Positions 1 to 13,190 are shown, counted from the first letter of the stretch. The stretch: 64,000 nt of DNA from Microcebus murinus (GCF_040939455.1 NC_134124.1:31447138-31511137), one strand, 5' to 3'. The notes: a model not told the origin generated them from the letters alone. Numbers and translations: made by a program.

Positions 1-1384
1 TAGGCATGCCTGAATTGTTTGCCCAGGGAATAAATGCATGCAGAATACAGGACTCATTCGAATACCTCCTGTTTGGCTAGGCAGGAGCAGAGAAATTCAG
101 GTGAGCCATTGTTGAGAAACCTGTGTGACTAGTTAGAATGAGTTAAAAAATAAAAGCTGGGGACCTCCCTGTGCCCATGTTTGGTAAACTCTCTGAGTGA
201 GATTGTTCTGTAAGTTGGTGGCGGTTTCAAAATGATTGCCAGACGTGCTTTATTTTTCAATGCTACGATGCATGTTTGGTTCTGTGTGCATTGCAGTAGG
301 AGCCATTTGGTTAGAGTCAGGCACTGTGTTCCACTCTGTCCCCCAGATGCCTTCCTCCTGACATTGGGTCACTGCAGAGAGGTTATGAGGATCTCTTGGG
401 GGTTAGAGGAGCTGAACAGAGTCGGAAATGTGCCTGCAGCCCCCTGTCTTCTGCAGGCATTGTTTCCCTAGATAATTCCTTGATCATTCAGAATCTGTGA
501 CACGTGTCCCCTTGGCTCCCCCTCCTTTCCTGATAGGGTCCTTAAACATCACCCCCCGCCGTTGGGGATGCCCCCAATCCACTGAGTGACAAGGGTCCTC
601 CTCAAAGGCTGGGGTCTCTCCAGTTCGGCTGCACTGGCTTTGGAGTCCCTGGGCGCTGGGTCCTGGGGCCCGGGACACTGTGAGTACTTGATTTAACTGG
701 GCAGACCCCAGGAGGGAGCCAGTTCAAGGGGTGCTGCTCATTCAGCCCACCATACTCCGAGGGGTCCGCCTTCCCGTGCTCATGCTGGCTCGCCTGGAGG
801 GGGACATGGAATCCTGTCCCCAGGTCGTGGCTGCCGCTCCAGCATCTCTGACCTTTCATTGAGATTCTGGTGTTGAGGAAAAGGTTGTGTGACCCCTGCT
901 TATTCCATCAGGACCTGTTTGTGGGGCCCTGCTAAGGTGGCCCTAAAACCCTGTGTTTGCCATCCCACGAGCTCATGATCTGGGCACAGCCCTCACTACC
1001 TCGCCCCCAGTGCCAAGGGGAGCTCTGGCAGAGAGGAGTCTGCATGCGGATCTAGTCCGTTTATTAGCCTGGGTGAAAAAGGATGACTTTTTTTTTTTTT
1101 TTCCACAGTGTCATTGTCAAGCAGAGTCAGTCCAAAAAGAGTCCCTATACATTATTATGCACCAAGAATGCTTCGGTGCCCTATCCACTGGGGATACTGC
1201 AGTGACCTAAATGGCGCTGACCCCTGTCCTCGTGGAGGGTCACTGTCTAAGATCGGAAGCCGCCGTGAAGAGTTGGGAAGGGGAAGCAGAGGAGCCGTGT
1301 GCTGACTGAGCTGGGATCGAACCTGGTCTGCAGGGTCAGAGGCGGGTGGCTCGGGAGATGGTGGTTTAATTCTTAGACACAGCT

Positions 1385-1590
1385 ACCATGATAACAGTAT
1401 TGAGCACCTACTGTATCCAGGCACCGTGCAAACGCCTGGCATGCTTAAGCTCCTTCACTCCCCCAACCCCAAAGAGATGGCGTTACCATCAGCCCCCCTT
1501 GACAGGTGGGGGGACATGGCACTGGGAGAAGTGACATGCACAGGGCGGGCGGCTGGCAAGTGGCAGAGCCAGTTCCGGAGCTCAGGGGAC
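1385..1590 (-). mobile_element. MIR fragment
   Basis: attgagcacctactgtatcc then ccaggcaccgtg and a late ggcaagtggcagagcc: reversed MIR order. Confidence 0.6.
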
Positions 1591-2239
1591 GTGGCCGCCA
1601 CGCGTGTGCGTGTGCATGTGCACAAGCGCAGGTAGGGGAGACCCGAGCCATCGCCCTCACCCTCTCTGCCGTTCTCCTGCCAAGGAAGGGCACGTCCCCA
1701 GGATGTTTGCAGGCTTTATTCCGCCTGGGCAGTGACCCAGGCTCCTTTAATCCACGGCCGGATGGGAAGAGCCGCTGGCAGAAGGAAAGGCCACACACCA
1801 TTGTCCCTCGCACTGAGGCGCACCTCTCAAGAAGTTCCGGGGTGGGGTGGGGGCTTGGCCGTGAGCACAGGCCTGCCTTTATCCCACCTCGCCCCGGGCC
1901 GGCCGGGGGGGAGCTGCGCACGCTCGCCAGCCCGGGGTGACGGCCATCACAAACAAGGACTTCTCCAGGGAGGAGACAAAGGCCCCATCCGGAAAGGATC
2001 GAGCAGTCGTGGTAGGGGCAGGGTCCGCTGGAGAAATACAAAGAAAGAAATGATCAGCCTAGGGAAGGGCCTGCACGGAGCCCTTCCTGATGGTGGCCCG
2101 GAAGGAGTTTGGTCAGGGTGCGGCTAGGGGTGTCCAGCCCCGAACTGCAGTCTGGGCTCTTTGCTTGGGGATGTGGGAAGAAAGGGGGTTTCTCTCCTGG
2201 TGGAAAAGTTTCTGACTCTGAAAATCCCAAAGCTAACGT

Positions 2240-2430
2240 ACCCCGACTGCTTTCTGCACGCCAGACGTAACGCCCAGTGTCGTACGCACGTTGTTCTGTA
2301 AACCTCCCAACCGCTCTGCGAGGTGGGGGCTGTTATCATTCCCATTTTACAGAGTAGGAAACTGAGGCATAGCAAGATCACCTAACACACCCAAGATTCT
2401 AGAGCTGGTAAATGGCAGAGCAAGTTGTTA
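2240..2430 (-). mobile_element. MIR fragment
   Basis: cattcccattttacagagta then ggaaactgaggcatagcaag and ctggtaaatggcagagca: reversed MIR core. Confidence 0.75.
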
Positions 2431-2431
2431 A

Positions 2432-2530
2432 GTGATCACGGCCAAGTCCCTTCCTCTCTCCGTGCCTCAGTTTCCCCATCTCCACAGCGAGATGACTGGA
2501 CACAGTGATCTCTAAATGTCCCTTTCAGTA
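2432..2530 (+). mobile_element. MIR fragment
   Basis: gccaagtcccttcctctctc then cgtgcctcagtttccccatc: sense MIR core, directly after a reversed MIR. Confidence 0.65.
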
Positions 2531-4004
2531 CTGAGTCCCCGCAATTGTGTCCCAGGGACCTGCAAGGTCATTCAGCCACAGAGAGATGGGACTTCCTGGG
2601 CACATGTTCCTGAGCAAGTATCCCAAAATCTCCTTTTGTATACAGCGTCCCCTACCTTACAGCTGTAGAGAGGTTATTTTGTTTGTTAAAGTTTTCCAAC
2701 ATTAGGCTCCAGAAATTCCTTTTTTCCTTCCCTGTAAAAGCTGTCTGCCTTCCATTCCACTCCACAGGGCTTAGTGCTGACCACGCGGCCCCAGCCTCCC
2801 CTCAGCACGGCCCCGAGGGCCACCTGGGTCAGCCTTCCAGTGTTGACCGGGCAGCTGTTGCAAGGACCTGCCCAAGGTCACGCAGTCGGTGGGTGGCCAC
2901 GCCGAGCTAGGACCTACATCCAGCCCGCTGGTCAGCACATAGTAAGTCCCAGGAATGCTGCTTTCCTTCCCCCACATCCACTGGCTCTTCTTCCCTTTGC
3001 TTCTGTTTGCAGACAGAAGGCAGAGCAGGGCTGGGGTCAGGCTTGGCTGCCTCTAGTCCCCTGGGCAGGGCCCTCCCCCGTCTTCCAGCTTTTATAGGAT
3101 TTGGTCTGGACTGGCAGCTCCACCAGCCCCAACTCTACGACCAACAGCAGCCTCCTTAGTAACCCTTTATTTCCTTAATGTAACACTCAACATGTTGCCC
3201 AGCAAAAATGTGGTCATCTAGGTGGGTACCATCTTCCTGGGCCTCCAAAGGTGAGCTTTCTCCACCTTTGCTGCCTAGAACACCTGCTCCACCTTCCAGC
3301 CCCTGCTCCTTCCTCTGGGAGCTCATGGAAAAGCCCTCAGGCAAGTGGGACAGTAAATACTAGAGGACTATATTGGCTCAAATACTGGAAAAGTCATAGT
3401 TGTTAGAAGTAGTTGTTAGATCCGGGGCTCCATTTACATCATCAGGACTTTGTTTCGTTCCATCTCCTGACTCTGCTGCTGTATTGGCTTCGTTCTCAGT
3501 TTGCACATGATCTAGGGCTGAAGAAAAATGCAAAAAGAGGTCTCTTTCATTCACGGCTGGGAGAGAAGTCCTGAGGTTGACCCTCAGTAGCCCACATTGG
3601 GTCCCTTGGTTGCCCGTGAACCAGAAGCTGGAGCTCAGGGGCATAGAGTGGGCTCACTTTAGAAGCTGGAGTGAAATGAACTCCCCACCAAGCACGCAGA
3701 TGGAGAATCTTAGCGAGGTGGCTTCCCCAGGAAATCTGCAATGCTGTCACCCAAAGAGGCAGAAATGGGTGCTTGGTGGTAAAGCCCAACAACTGTCTTC
3801 CACACCTTCCCCTGCTCGTCCCCAAGTCCTGATCAGGAGGCTGCCCAGCGTGGGCCGGAAGGGACTTGGGCAGAACTTGAGAGCTCTCCCGTGCACTGAC
3901 TTTCCCTTAGGAATGTCCTGTTTTTCTCTCCCTCAAAATGAAGGGCATCTGGCCAAGGGCAGGGCAGGAGGGAAAGGAAGTGGAGGGGAGCCTGTCGTTC
4001 TCAT

Positions 4005-4110
4005 GATCATTCATTTTTTTCATTCATTCACTCATTCTGCTCACCTATGTGCTCAACAAATGCTTACTGACCAAGACATTGCAAACGATGAGTTCCATCA
4101 CGGCTTCCTA
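4005..4110 (-). mobile_element. L2 fragment
   Basis: cattcattcactcattctg followed by caacaaatgcttactgacc resembles the reversed L2 3' end. Short and diverged. Confidence 0.4.
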
Positions 4111-5244
4111 AACTTCGGTCACTCGTACACCCTCTTCCCAATTTCTGCCAACAGAAGCAGAATGATGACACCAATTCCTCACTAGATAGCTCGTGGGAAG
4201 GCTGGGAGTCTGGAGTCTGATCTCCCTTAACTAAGCAAGCGGCCTGACAAATGTTAGAGGTGCCACAGTGGCTCCAGACCGAAGCTCCACTCTTGATTAA
4301 TTCTGAAAAGTGGAAGGGGATTCAAAAGAGAACAGTGTGCTCACTAAGACAGCCAGTGCTTGTTCCCGCCTAGTATGCACACCCCATGAAGTCACCCCCC
4401 GTGCCACCAAAAGGCATCGTGCACACGCAGGAGACGTAAAATGCTGATGGGATTCATAAACGAATCCAACACAGACCTTGCCTCGAAGCGACTTCCACTC
4501 TGATAGGAGAGAGAAGAGCGGGACACAAACGAAAGTACCGGGTGGTAGGATGTGACGGCAGGCGAGGTAACGGGGTGCAGATGCAGGATGTGGGGGATCA
4601 GAAGAGGTGCTTGCTCCCCTGGGGCCCGGCGAAGGCTGCAGGGAGAAGATGGTGTTTGCAGCGGGCCTGGATCCTGACCTCCAGAGAAGGGCGTTGGGCG
4701 TCGCAGGCAAGGGGGAAACATGAAAGACAGGGAGGTTTGGGGTGGGGCGATTGGAGAACAGCGAGGACGCCTGCCACAGCTAGGCTGCCCCCTTGCCAAG
4801 TGCCACCTGCCCACCTCGGGTGTCCTGTTTACCCTCAGGTCCGCATGGTGTCGGTGGGGAGACTCTGCACTCAGAGATGGGGAGATGCCCAGGCACTGGC
4901 TGCTCCTCTGCACGGTCTCCACCAGGGCACCCCTTTGCTCTGCGTTCTCTGCAGGGACCCTGCGTGGCAGCTGGCGTGGTAGAAGGAGCACAGGCTCGGG
5001 AGTCGGGCCAGCTGGGACTCAGATCTCAGAGCTGCTCTTCACCAGCCACGGGACCTCTGTCCTGTTCATCGGAGGTAATCCAAGCACCTGCCTGCCAGGA
5101 CGGCTGGGAGTATCCAGTGGGACAAGGCCTGGCACAGGCCAGGCACTTGCTAAACATTGATGAGCACACGTTTTCAAATTTCCCTCCACGTGTGCTTATC
5201 GAGTTCTTACAGTTGAGGCCCCTTTGGCTTCCCAACTATGTGCC

Positions 5245-5375
5245 TTTAAGCAGGTTAACCTCCTTGAGCCTTGGTCTCATCATCTGAAAAACGGGCTATG
5301 CATTTCAGGCAGTCAAATAATGCTTGCGAAGTAAGAACCACATAGTATGCCCACAGCAAATACTTCCTTTGCCCG
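5245..5375 (+). mobile_element. MIR-like fragment
   Basis: aggttaacctccttgagcct then tggtctcatcatctgaaaaa: sense MIR-like. Confidence 0.5.
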
Positions 5376-5537
5376 GGTGGCTTCTGCTGTGCTTTGGGTT
5401 TATCCAGCAATTATTCACGTATCACTCGTTGAGCTCCAAGTTGCTATCAAGCTGTCTGTCCCCTTTTTTCCCCCTGATTGTCAAAATAGCCCTGTAAGGT
5501 ATTGATGTTGTTCCCACTGTACTAATTACATGGTACG

Positions 5538-5770
5538 TGGTAGTTAAGGGCTCAGGACCCAGAACCTACCTGCCCTGGGTTCGAACCCCAGCTCTACCAC
5601 CTTCCAGCTGTTGAACCTTGTGCAACTGGCTTAACCTCTCCACGCCTCGGTTTGCATCTAAAATGCGGATGGTAATTGTTAATTTTACAAAATTGTCCCT
5701 TCTTGGGGGATTACAGTGAGGATTAAGCAGGGTTAACATGGGTGACTCTCAGGCCAATGTCCTATAAATG
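5538..5770 (+). mobile_element. MIR
   Basis: gtggtagttaagggctcagg, ctgggttcgaaccccagctc and cttaacctctccacgcctcg: near full-length sense MIR with its tRNA-derived B-box. Confidence 0.8.
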
Positions 5771-6902
5771 AGAACTGTGATTGCTACTGCTCTTGCTACT
5801 AACGAGGTAAGGGTACTCCCGTGGTAATTGACCGAAGTCAGATTTGAACCCAGACCTGCCTGCTCCAAAGCCCACATTCCTTCCACCCACTGGCAGCCTC
5901 CTTCCCACTCTGAACCCCCTTTTGTGTATTTTGGGCACTTTTAAGGGGCCCAGGACAGCTCTTCCCATGCGATTCTTGTCCCTAGACCCTTCCAGAGCCC
6001 CCTCTGCAGGTTGCTCCCACCCTCCCCTCCCACCTCTGCCTTCTGGATTCTTTAAAAGGAGGCCATGAATGCCTTTCTCCCTCCTCCCTCCTCCCTGGGC
6101 TTCCCTGGAGGTACCCGCGACAGTCCTGTCTCTTCCTTCCAGACTTTTCTTCCAGTCTCATGCTATCCTTCCAGACCCTGTGGCAGTTCTTGCCCTTTAC
6201 GTATGAAGTTCTTAAGTAAAGAGACAAAATGCTGCTAATATGCAAACATGCCACAGCCTTGCTCCTGGCATCAGCCTTCTGTGGTCTTGCTGAGCCTCTG
6301 CCCAGCTGCCCCTGAAGGCCCGTCCTTCTTGTCCACCGCCCCAGAGAGTTAGGGTTGCTGCCTTTCCCCCACCTCACACCCAGGGAGCCCGACCTCCTTT
6401 GCACCTGCACCATCGGGCTGTTCCTCCAAAGCTGTGTGCCACCGGGCCAGTCAGGCACCCCTCAAAGCCTTGGATTCCTCCACCACACAGTGCATGGTTG
6501 TGAAGGTTAAATACATGGCATTATTTACTTGGCCTGCTCACTGCCAAGTCAGGACCCGAGATACTTCCTGCTTCCTTAATGGAACCTCCTGGAAGTAGTC
6601 CAGCATGCAAGGATCTTGCCTTTCTGTGAATCCTGTGGCACCTTTCATGAAAGTTTCATCTTGAATAAAGTCTTTGTTGTTTGCATTCCTCCTATATACG
6701 TGGTCATGGATGAATGAATACGTTTGGGTATTTATTTCCAGCTGGTTTTAATCTCATATATAGTACTTGGTTCTGGACGTATCGGAGCTATGCAAAAGAT
6801 ACTTGGTAATTAGCTTAGGTTCTTCCCAAAATGAATGATTTTCATCTTTTGTTTTTTAATATTAATACACTGGAGCAAACATAAACCAGGAGCTTGTTGT
6901 TG

Positions 6903-7234
6903 TTTTTTTTTTTTTTTGAGACAGAGTCTCACTTTGTTGTCCAGGCTAGAGTGAGTGCCGTGGCGTCAGCCTAGCTCACAGCAACCTCAAACTCCTGGGC
7001 TCGAGCGATCCTACTGCCTCGGCCTCCCGAGTAGCTGGGACTACAGGCATACGCCACCATGCACGGCTAATTTTTTATATACATATCAGTTGGCCAATTA
7101 ATTTCTTTCTATTTATAGTAGAGACGGGGTCTCGCTCTTGCTCAGGCTGGTTTTGAACTCCTGACCTTGAACAATCCGCCCGCCTCGGCCTCCCAGAGAG
7201 CTAGGATTACAGGCGTGAGCCACCGCGCCCGGCC
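6903..7234 (-). mobile_element. Alu (strepsirrhine type), full length
   Basis: Reverse-oriented dimeric Alu starting at the poly(T) and ending ...ccgcgcccggcc. A perfect TSD aggagcttgttgttg lies at 6888-6902 and 7235-7249. It contains the ttggccaattaatttctttc middle block. Confidence 0.95.
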
Positions 7235-7834
7235 AGGAGCTTGTTGTTGAATCCTTTCTTATTGGCTTGCATTTTCTCTAAGGGTAAGCAACATATAAAC
7301 TATTTGGATAAATTTTTCAAATATATTTTAGCTCGCTTTAAAATAATTCTTCCGTTCTTCCATCCCACATTTTTGGGGAATGTGCCTCGCGCTGGCAACT
7401 GCCCTAGGTACAAAAATAAATAATTATTCTGGAAGCTTGCGAGACCCATAAGTGTTTGTCATGGACCCAATTCTAGGGTCTGACTTTTGCCAGTCTCTGG
7501 AAAAAGGTTTCTGGACACCTGCTCCACTGGGGACTTCCTCCTTTGTGGACCTGCTTGGGTTCTGTCTGTCACTCCAGTCTTCCCAGGGAAGGTTCTCTGG
7601 GCCTGTTCTGTGGCATTTCCAGTTTGCTGTGGGGTGTGTGGCCTCCGGTTCTGTGGCCTGCAGTGGGCCCTGGAGTGGACCGTGCACTTTGTGTCCCTGG
7701 AAGTGTTTATGGGATTCTAGTGCTGACTTCGTAAGTGTTGGGCTCAGGGCCTTTATTTTAGGAGGGACAAGGGGGAAAAAAAAAGACTAAAAAACTTTTC
7801 CCTTGGAGAGGAAGGGATGCATGCCCACCAGTTC

Positions 7835-8345
7835 TGCACTCTTTCATTCATTCAACAGCTCCTAGGCAGCATCGACTGACTCCGTGCCAAGCCCTGTCCT
7901 TGATCTTAGTTAGACAGCGGTGGCCTGTGTGGGCACCGCTCCGTTTGAGTGGGACAGACAGGCAGGCATCATGTCAACAGACACACACAGTGACGGAAAG
8001 TAATGGAGGAGTACGCTTAAGTAGGGCTGCCAGGAAGGGCATTTCTTGAGAATGGCATTTCAGCAGGGACCTGAAAGACAGTAGGAGCCAGCCGTGCAAA
8101 AAGGGGGCAGGTGTGTGGACGGGGACAGGTGCCAGCATCCGGGCCAGAGGGGCCCATGTGGACAGAAGCTCCAGGTGAGAGTGAGGCTGCTGAGCTCTGA
8201 GAATTGAGGGAAAGAGGCTGGAGAGGCAGGCCTGGGGCTTGGTCACGGAGGCCCTGCATGGGCCCACGAGGAGTGTGATTTCGTCTCCTTTTGGTGGGAA
8301 GACTTTGAAAGGCGTTGAAGCAAGAGAGTGACAAGATTAGGCTTA
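7835..8345 (-). mobile_element. L2-type LINE tail
   Basis: Starts tttcattcattcaacagctcctaggcag, the usual reversed L2 3' end, and continues through aatggcatttcagcagggacctgaa to gagtgacaagattagg. The order matches a long-known mammalian repeat, but the divergence is high. Confidence 0.55.
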
Positions 8346-9589
8346 TGCATTGTTGTTGTTTTTATATGAGGACCAGGGCAAGGGAGTGAACAGAAAGGAG
8401 GGGCAGAAGAACCGAGAGAGGAAACAGCTGGAGAAGGGAGGGGGGGCAGCAACGTGGTGCAGGAGCCAGGCAGAGAGGGAAGGGCCAAGGCGGGGGGGGG
8501 GGGGGAGGGGGGCATGGTAGAAGTAGCCAGGGAGTGAGAGATGTCAACAGTTCCCTTGGGGGTCATGATGAGAAGAAGTGGGAACAATGTAGGGGCTTCC
8601 AAAAATCCACCAGGTGAAGGTCTGGGCCGTGGCCTGCAAAAGCTCGGAGCTCGGGGATCAGTTTCCCCATCCATGTAGGGCGTGGGGAGTGAGCCACAAG
8701 GGAAGTCGTGGGCCATCAGGCTGGCGTTACACCCAAACATGCTCTTTCCCACTGTGAGTCTTGCCGCATGGTATCTGCGGATTAGACACATGGCTGAGGA
8801 GCGTATTTATTGGAAGGCTTTATTCTGGAGTAGAAGTAAGCAAAGGGGCGTACATCAGTGCCGGGCAAGGGTCTTCCAAGGCAGCCGAGCTGGGAGAACT
8901 CTGCAGCCCACGCCCTGCTCTGACCTGGGAGTCACATGTGGTCATGGAGTCAGCCTTGCCTCCCGAGTAACTGAAACCTACAGACAATCCACAAGGATCC
9001 TTTCTGTCCCCGGGCGTTACCTCCTTCCCCCAGGACTTTTGAGCGGAGCTATCCAAGGGCTGCAGAATGCACATGCCAAACAGAGTCTGCTTCCCTGAGA
9101 TGATGATTATACTAATGAAAATGACACCGGAGTAGGAGACTCTGTTGTCTCCCCAGCGGGTTCCCCCTTCCCAGGGGAGGGAGAATTGGCTGTTGCCGTA
9201 CTCCTCCAGTTACTAGCGGGGAGCCAGGGGGAGGCCCGTGGAGACAGTTGATGGTGGAGGGAATCAGGCAGTGGGCCAGGGCTCAGGTGGCCCATGTCCA
9301 GTAATCCTGGCCCAACTGGGACCTGCCAGCCTGGTCAGGTAGGAAGGTCTCTGAGTGTCCGTTTGTGTTTGTAAGTTGGAGTAATGATGACGAGCATGAT
9401 GCCGTCATGGTGATGATTGGAGATTCAAATAAGGCCAGGAACCCTAAAGCACTTTGAGGACCCCCCCCAAAAAAGTGTCCCTTCAATCACAGATTCCTCT
9501 TTGTTGGCACAAGCAAAACTTGGAAGGTGGAGGGCCTAGCTGTGAACCTTGCTGAGAATCCCAATGAAATATTTCTTTCTTTGTTCTTT

Positions 9590-9665
9590 TGTGAGTTCAT
9601 TTATTCATTCAGTGAACAGTCACTTAGTGCCCACTCATAGAAGATGCTGAGGTTACAGCTATTAA
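9590..9665 (-). mobile_element. L2 fragment
   Basis: tttattcattcagtgaacag, then cttagtgcccact and gatgctgaggttacagc, fits a reversed L2 end. Confidence 0.45.
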
Positions 9666-9701
9666 TAGGACACTAAGATACTGTCTTTCTCTCTTTTTCT
9701 T

Positions 9702-9740
9702 ACACACACACACACACACACACACATACACACACACACG
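9702..9740. repeat. (CA)n microsatellite
   Basis: Nearly pure ca repeat with one cata interruption, about 39 bp. It forms an inverted pair with the (GT)n at 9861. Confidence 0.95.
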
Positions 9741-9860
9741 CTCTTCTAGGGCCAGTTGGAGATTCGTACATTCTCCCCTGGCACTGGAGCTGAAAGCATC
9801 TGCCAACCTGTGGGTTTCTTTTCCATGTGGTTCACCATCTGGAGTGGCAACCTGGCCTCT

Positions 9861-9905
9861 GTGTGCATGTGTGTGTGTGTGTGTGTGCGCGCGTGTGCGC
9901 CCACA
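9861..9905. repeat. (GT)n microsatellite with CG steps
   Basis: gtgtgcatgtgtgtgtgtgt passing into gcgcgcgtgtgcgcccacac: alternating purine-pyrimidine, about 45 bp. Confidence 0.95.
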
Positions 9906-10919
9906 CGAGCCAGGGTATTGTGTTCCCTTTCTGTGCTTGAGCGGCTGAATGAACAAGAGAAAGAGAGCAGAGGCAAGGAGGACAATGCCCAGGAGTCATC
10001 CTAGCAGTGTGAATGAATAATTCATATTGTATCTGCCTCTTTCCAGGGCTTCCCAAAATAGCTGTTTTAATTGCATATTTGTTTCGCGGCTGACTTTAAT
10101 CCAGCCGCCTTCAGCTCAGAACACTGTGGTGTTTCATGTTGACTTGCAGGTAGGGCTTCCCTTCAGGGAACAACTTTCTATTTATAGTCTTCTTTAAAAA
10201 GAAATGATGGGAGAAAAATAAACCCATAAAGAAAGTCATACTTTTCAGAGCTGAAAACCATTTTCTTTTTGACTCTTGTGCAGAGCTCCTTTGTAATCTG
10301 TTACTGTAGGCCTCCGTGGTCTTGAAAAACAAAGAAGTAGCAGTTGGATGGACAGACAAGGCGAGCTTCTGGCTGGATCAGTCTTCTAACCGTGATGCAA
10401 TCAGCAAACACTTAGAAGTCTATAGACTTCAGACCCTTGCGTGTGGCCGGGCTGTGCTGGCTTGGGCTTTCCAGAAATACCAGGCGCAGCATCTAGGACA
10501 GGAGTCAAAGGCCCCACCCACCTGGATAGGTGACCTGGGGGACCAGTGTCTTGTCTCCCTGGGGCTCTGGCAGGATGCCTCCAATGTCAATGCACAGCTC
10601 AGTGGTCCCAGAGGAAGCACTTGTACTATACAGTCAGGAGATGCTGGGAGGTGTGTTCAGAGAATGAGTGAGTACGGGCAAGGAGAACTCCAGGAGGCGT
10701 CAGGCAGCCTTAGTGCCCAGGATCCACTCCTCTGCGGCTGCGTGACCTTGGACAAGTCCCTGGGACTCAGGCCTGGAAACTCAGTACTGGAAGGTACCTT
10801 AGCAATTGCTGTGTCATCTTCAGCCCAGGGAGAAGAAGGTAGTTGGCCACGGTCACTCAGTGGTACAGCTGAGAACTGAAGCCGGTTGGATCTGCCTTTC
10901 AACCAGCTGAGTTGTCCTT

Positions 10920-11010
10920 AGATGAATTGGTTAACCTCTCTGTGCCTCGGTTTCCACATCTGTAAAATGGAGCTAATAATAGTACTTATAAGATTTTTTA
11001 AAACAGGTTA
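10920..11010 (+). mobile_element. MIR fragment
   Basis: ggttaacctctctgtgcctc then ggtttccacatctgtaaaat and gagctaataatagtac: sense MIR. Confidence 0.7.
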
Positions 11011-11046
11011 ATATATCACATTGAATATGAGGTTTTCCTTTGTTTT

Positions 11047-11520
11047 TTTCTTACAACTTTATTGAGGAATTACCGAAATCCACTGAACTGATTTGTATTA
11101 TATTTAAAGGGTGCAATTTGATGAGTTTTAACATACATGTATATTATGCATATATGAACCCATCCTTAGAATAACAAACATTCCTGTCTTCTCCAAAACT
11201 CCCCTTGTGCCACTTTGTAATCTTTCTCTCCTTCCCTCCTTCTACCCTCCTCCCCAGGCAACCGGAGGTCTGCTTTCTGTCCCTGTAGGTTGGATAGTTT
11301 GTATTTTCTAGAATTTTGTATAAATGGAATCATGCAGTATAGTCTCGTCTTTCCCTATTTCTCTTACCTAATATATGTCTTGAGATTCACCTACATGGTT
11401 GCATGTGTTAATAGTTTGTTCCCTTTTAGTCCTGAGTAGTATTCTGTGCTGTGGTGTGGTCCTCCTATTGAGGGACATTTGGGTTGTTTTCAGCTTGGGG
11501 TTATTACAGATAAATATAAC
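11047..11520 (-). mobile_element. L1M 3' end
   Basis: Starts acaactttattgaggaatta and goes on with gggtgcaatttgatgagttt, ggcaaccggaggtctgcttt, tataaatggaatcatgcagt and gagggacatttgggttgttt. This is the well-known order of an old L1 3' region in reverse orientation. Confidence 0.75.
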
Positions 11521-12416
11521 ATTGATTTTAAGAAGCACCATTATCTTATGTGCCATGAGAAAGGGAAAATGGTACCAATTGAATGATGACTCAATGTGTT
11601 TTAATTAACTAGGATGTCTCTTTGATACTTGTTGAAATAAATTTTTCAAACTTGTATATATATTTTTTTTACTCACATATCACTTTTATGCATACAAAAA
11701 ATAAGCAAAATACAACTCTGGTGTTCCTAAAATATCCTCCCATTCAGAATCCAGTTCTTTGGAGTCTCTTTTCAACTGAGTTATTGATGTCTATGCTTTT
11801 AATATTGTCCTTTGGTCCCTCCCTTCCAAGAGTGTTAGTCGTGCAGCCTTGTTATAAGGACACACAAAGGAACACAAAGCGTTTGCTGCTGGGCTCTGAA
11901 GCCAGCTTGCTCCTGTTGGAATGCTGCTAAACAGGTCTGTTCCCTGCCTCCTCCACACCTCTCCCCAGCCACTCGTTCCTAGGGGTTAAAAGTGCTCTAC
12001 TCTTGTCTCTGGGACTTTATCCCCAGCCTGTGACACCCATTTCACCAGTCACAGTGCTAGTGTTGTTGATACCTGAGCACACAGACAGTGGCAGCTCTGT
12101 CAGGACTTTATCCTCAAAGCCTGGCTTGCAGTGGTTGGGAGGTTGTCAGAAGTGGTAGCAAACACCCCAATTTCAGAGATGCTGAATGTGTTTAAAAATG
12201 TGCATCTTAGAATTAGTGAAATCGAGTCTATGTAAGGGACCTTGGACAGTGCCTGGTATTTTGCAAATAATGAAATTTTGCTTTTATTATTGTTATTTCT
12301 ATTGCTGTTAAACATCAGTTTCCTATTAATTAAACAGGGGCGGTGGTACCTACCTCACACAAGTATTGTGAGGATAAAGGAAATGATTTGTTTCATGGTC
12401 CAGCATGTGGTCCAGT

Positions 12417-12472
12417 GTCTAGTACTTAAGTAGAAGATGCCCTTGTCTAGTACTTAAGTGGAAGATGCCCTT
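12417..12472 (+). repeat. 28-bp tandem duplication
   Basis: Two adjacent copies of a 28-bp unit (gtctagtacttaagtagaag then atgccctt) differing at one base. Confidence 0.95.
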
Positions 12473-12529
12473 GACCTTCGAGACAGGAGGGCCAGATATT
12501 AGACTTATAAAAGCTAAGGCTGCAGAGGG

Positions 12530-12655
12530 GGCCTTAGAGACGTTACAGTCCTGCTGCCTGGCTTTGCAGGTGGGAAGCTAAGGCCCAAAGGCAGCGACAG
12601 GATTCCAACCCAGGTCTCATAGCTCCCCTTCCAGTGCTCTGCCTAAACCATGCTG
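12530..12655 (-). mobile_element. MIR-like fragment
   Basis: caggtgggaagctaaggccc, gattccaacccaggtctcat and ccagtgctctgcctaaacca: reversed MIR-type order. Confidence 0.5.
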
Positions 12656-12929
12656 TCGGGGCAGGGCCCTAAGTCAGACAGATCCCAGAGAAGCTTTCAC
12701 AGGCTCATTCCATTTCTAGAAGGACCAGCTCCTCAGGCTCTGTGGTGAGGGCCAGACCTCAAAGCACAGAAGATTCTGGAATGGCCGAATTCCAGGACAG
12801 GGTGGACTGCTGCCTCTGCTCTTGTTGAGGAGGCACCTGGGGTGAGCCCTTGGAAACCCAGCTCGTGGGGCAGGAAGGAATAAGGCTGGGGTTGAGTGTC
12901 CTCAGAGTCCCAAATACAGAAAGGAGGAG

Positions 12930-13190
12930 GGCAGAAGGCCTGCCTCGTGCCACATGCCAGGTGCCATGGTGAGTCGTTCTCATGTTCTAGTTCATTTAAT
13001 CTCTGCAAGAACCCTGGGAGGAGGCAGGTTTTCTCGACTGCTTTGACCTATGACTTTCTTAACCTGTGGGGAAACTGAGGCTTAGAGCTCGGGCAGGAAG
13101 GGGCTAAGATCACACAACCAGGAAGGATGGAACTGAGAAATCTGTCTGGTCCCGTTGGCCTTTCTTTAGAGCACAGAACTCCTGTCGCCC
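12930..13190 (-). mobile_element. MIR
   Basis: ctagttcatttaatctctgc, ggggaaactgaggcttagag and aagatcacacaaccagg: reversed MIR. Confidence 0.7.

Noticed and set aside
1445..2041. 198-codon minus-strand open frame
   Set aside because: It overlaps a MIR and GC-rich sequence, has Cys/Pro/Ser-rich random-looking content and no recognisable domain.
5572..5600. tRNA-like B-box (gggttcgaaccccagctc)
   Set aside because: It sits inside a MIR, which derives from a tRNA; there is no full cloverleaf or matching A-box at the right distance for a tRNA gene.
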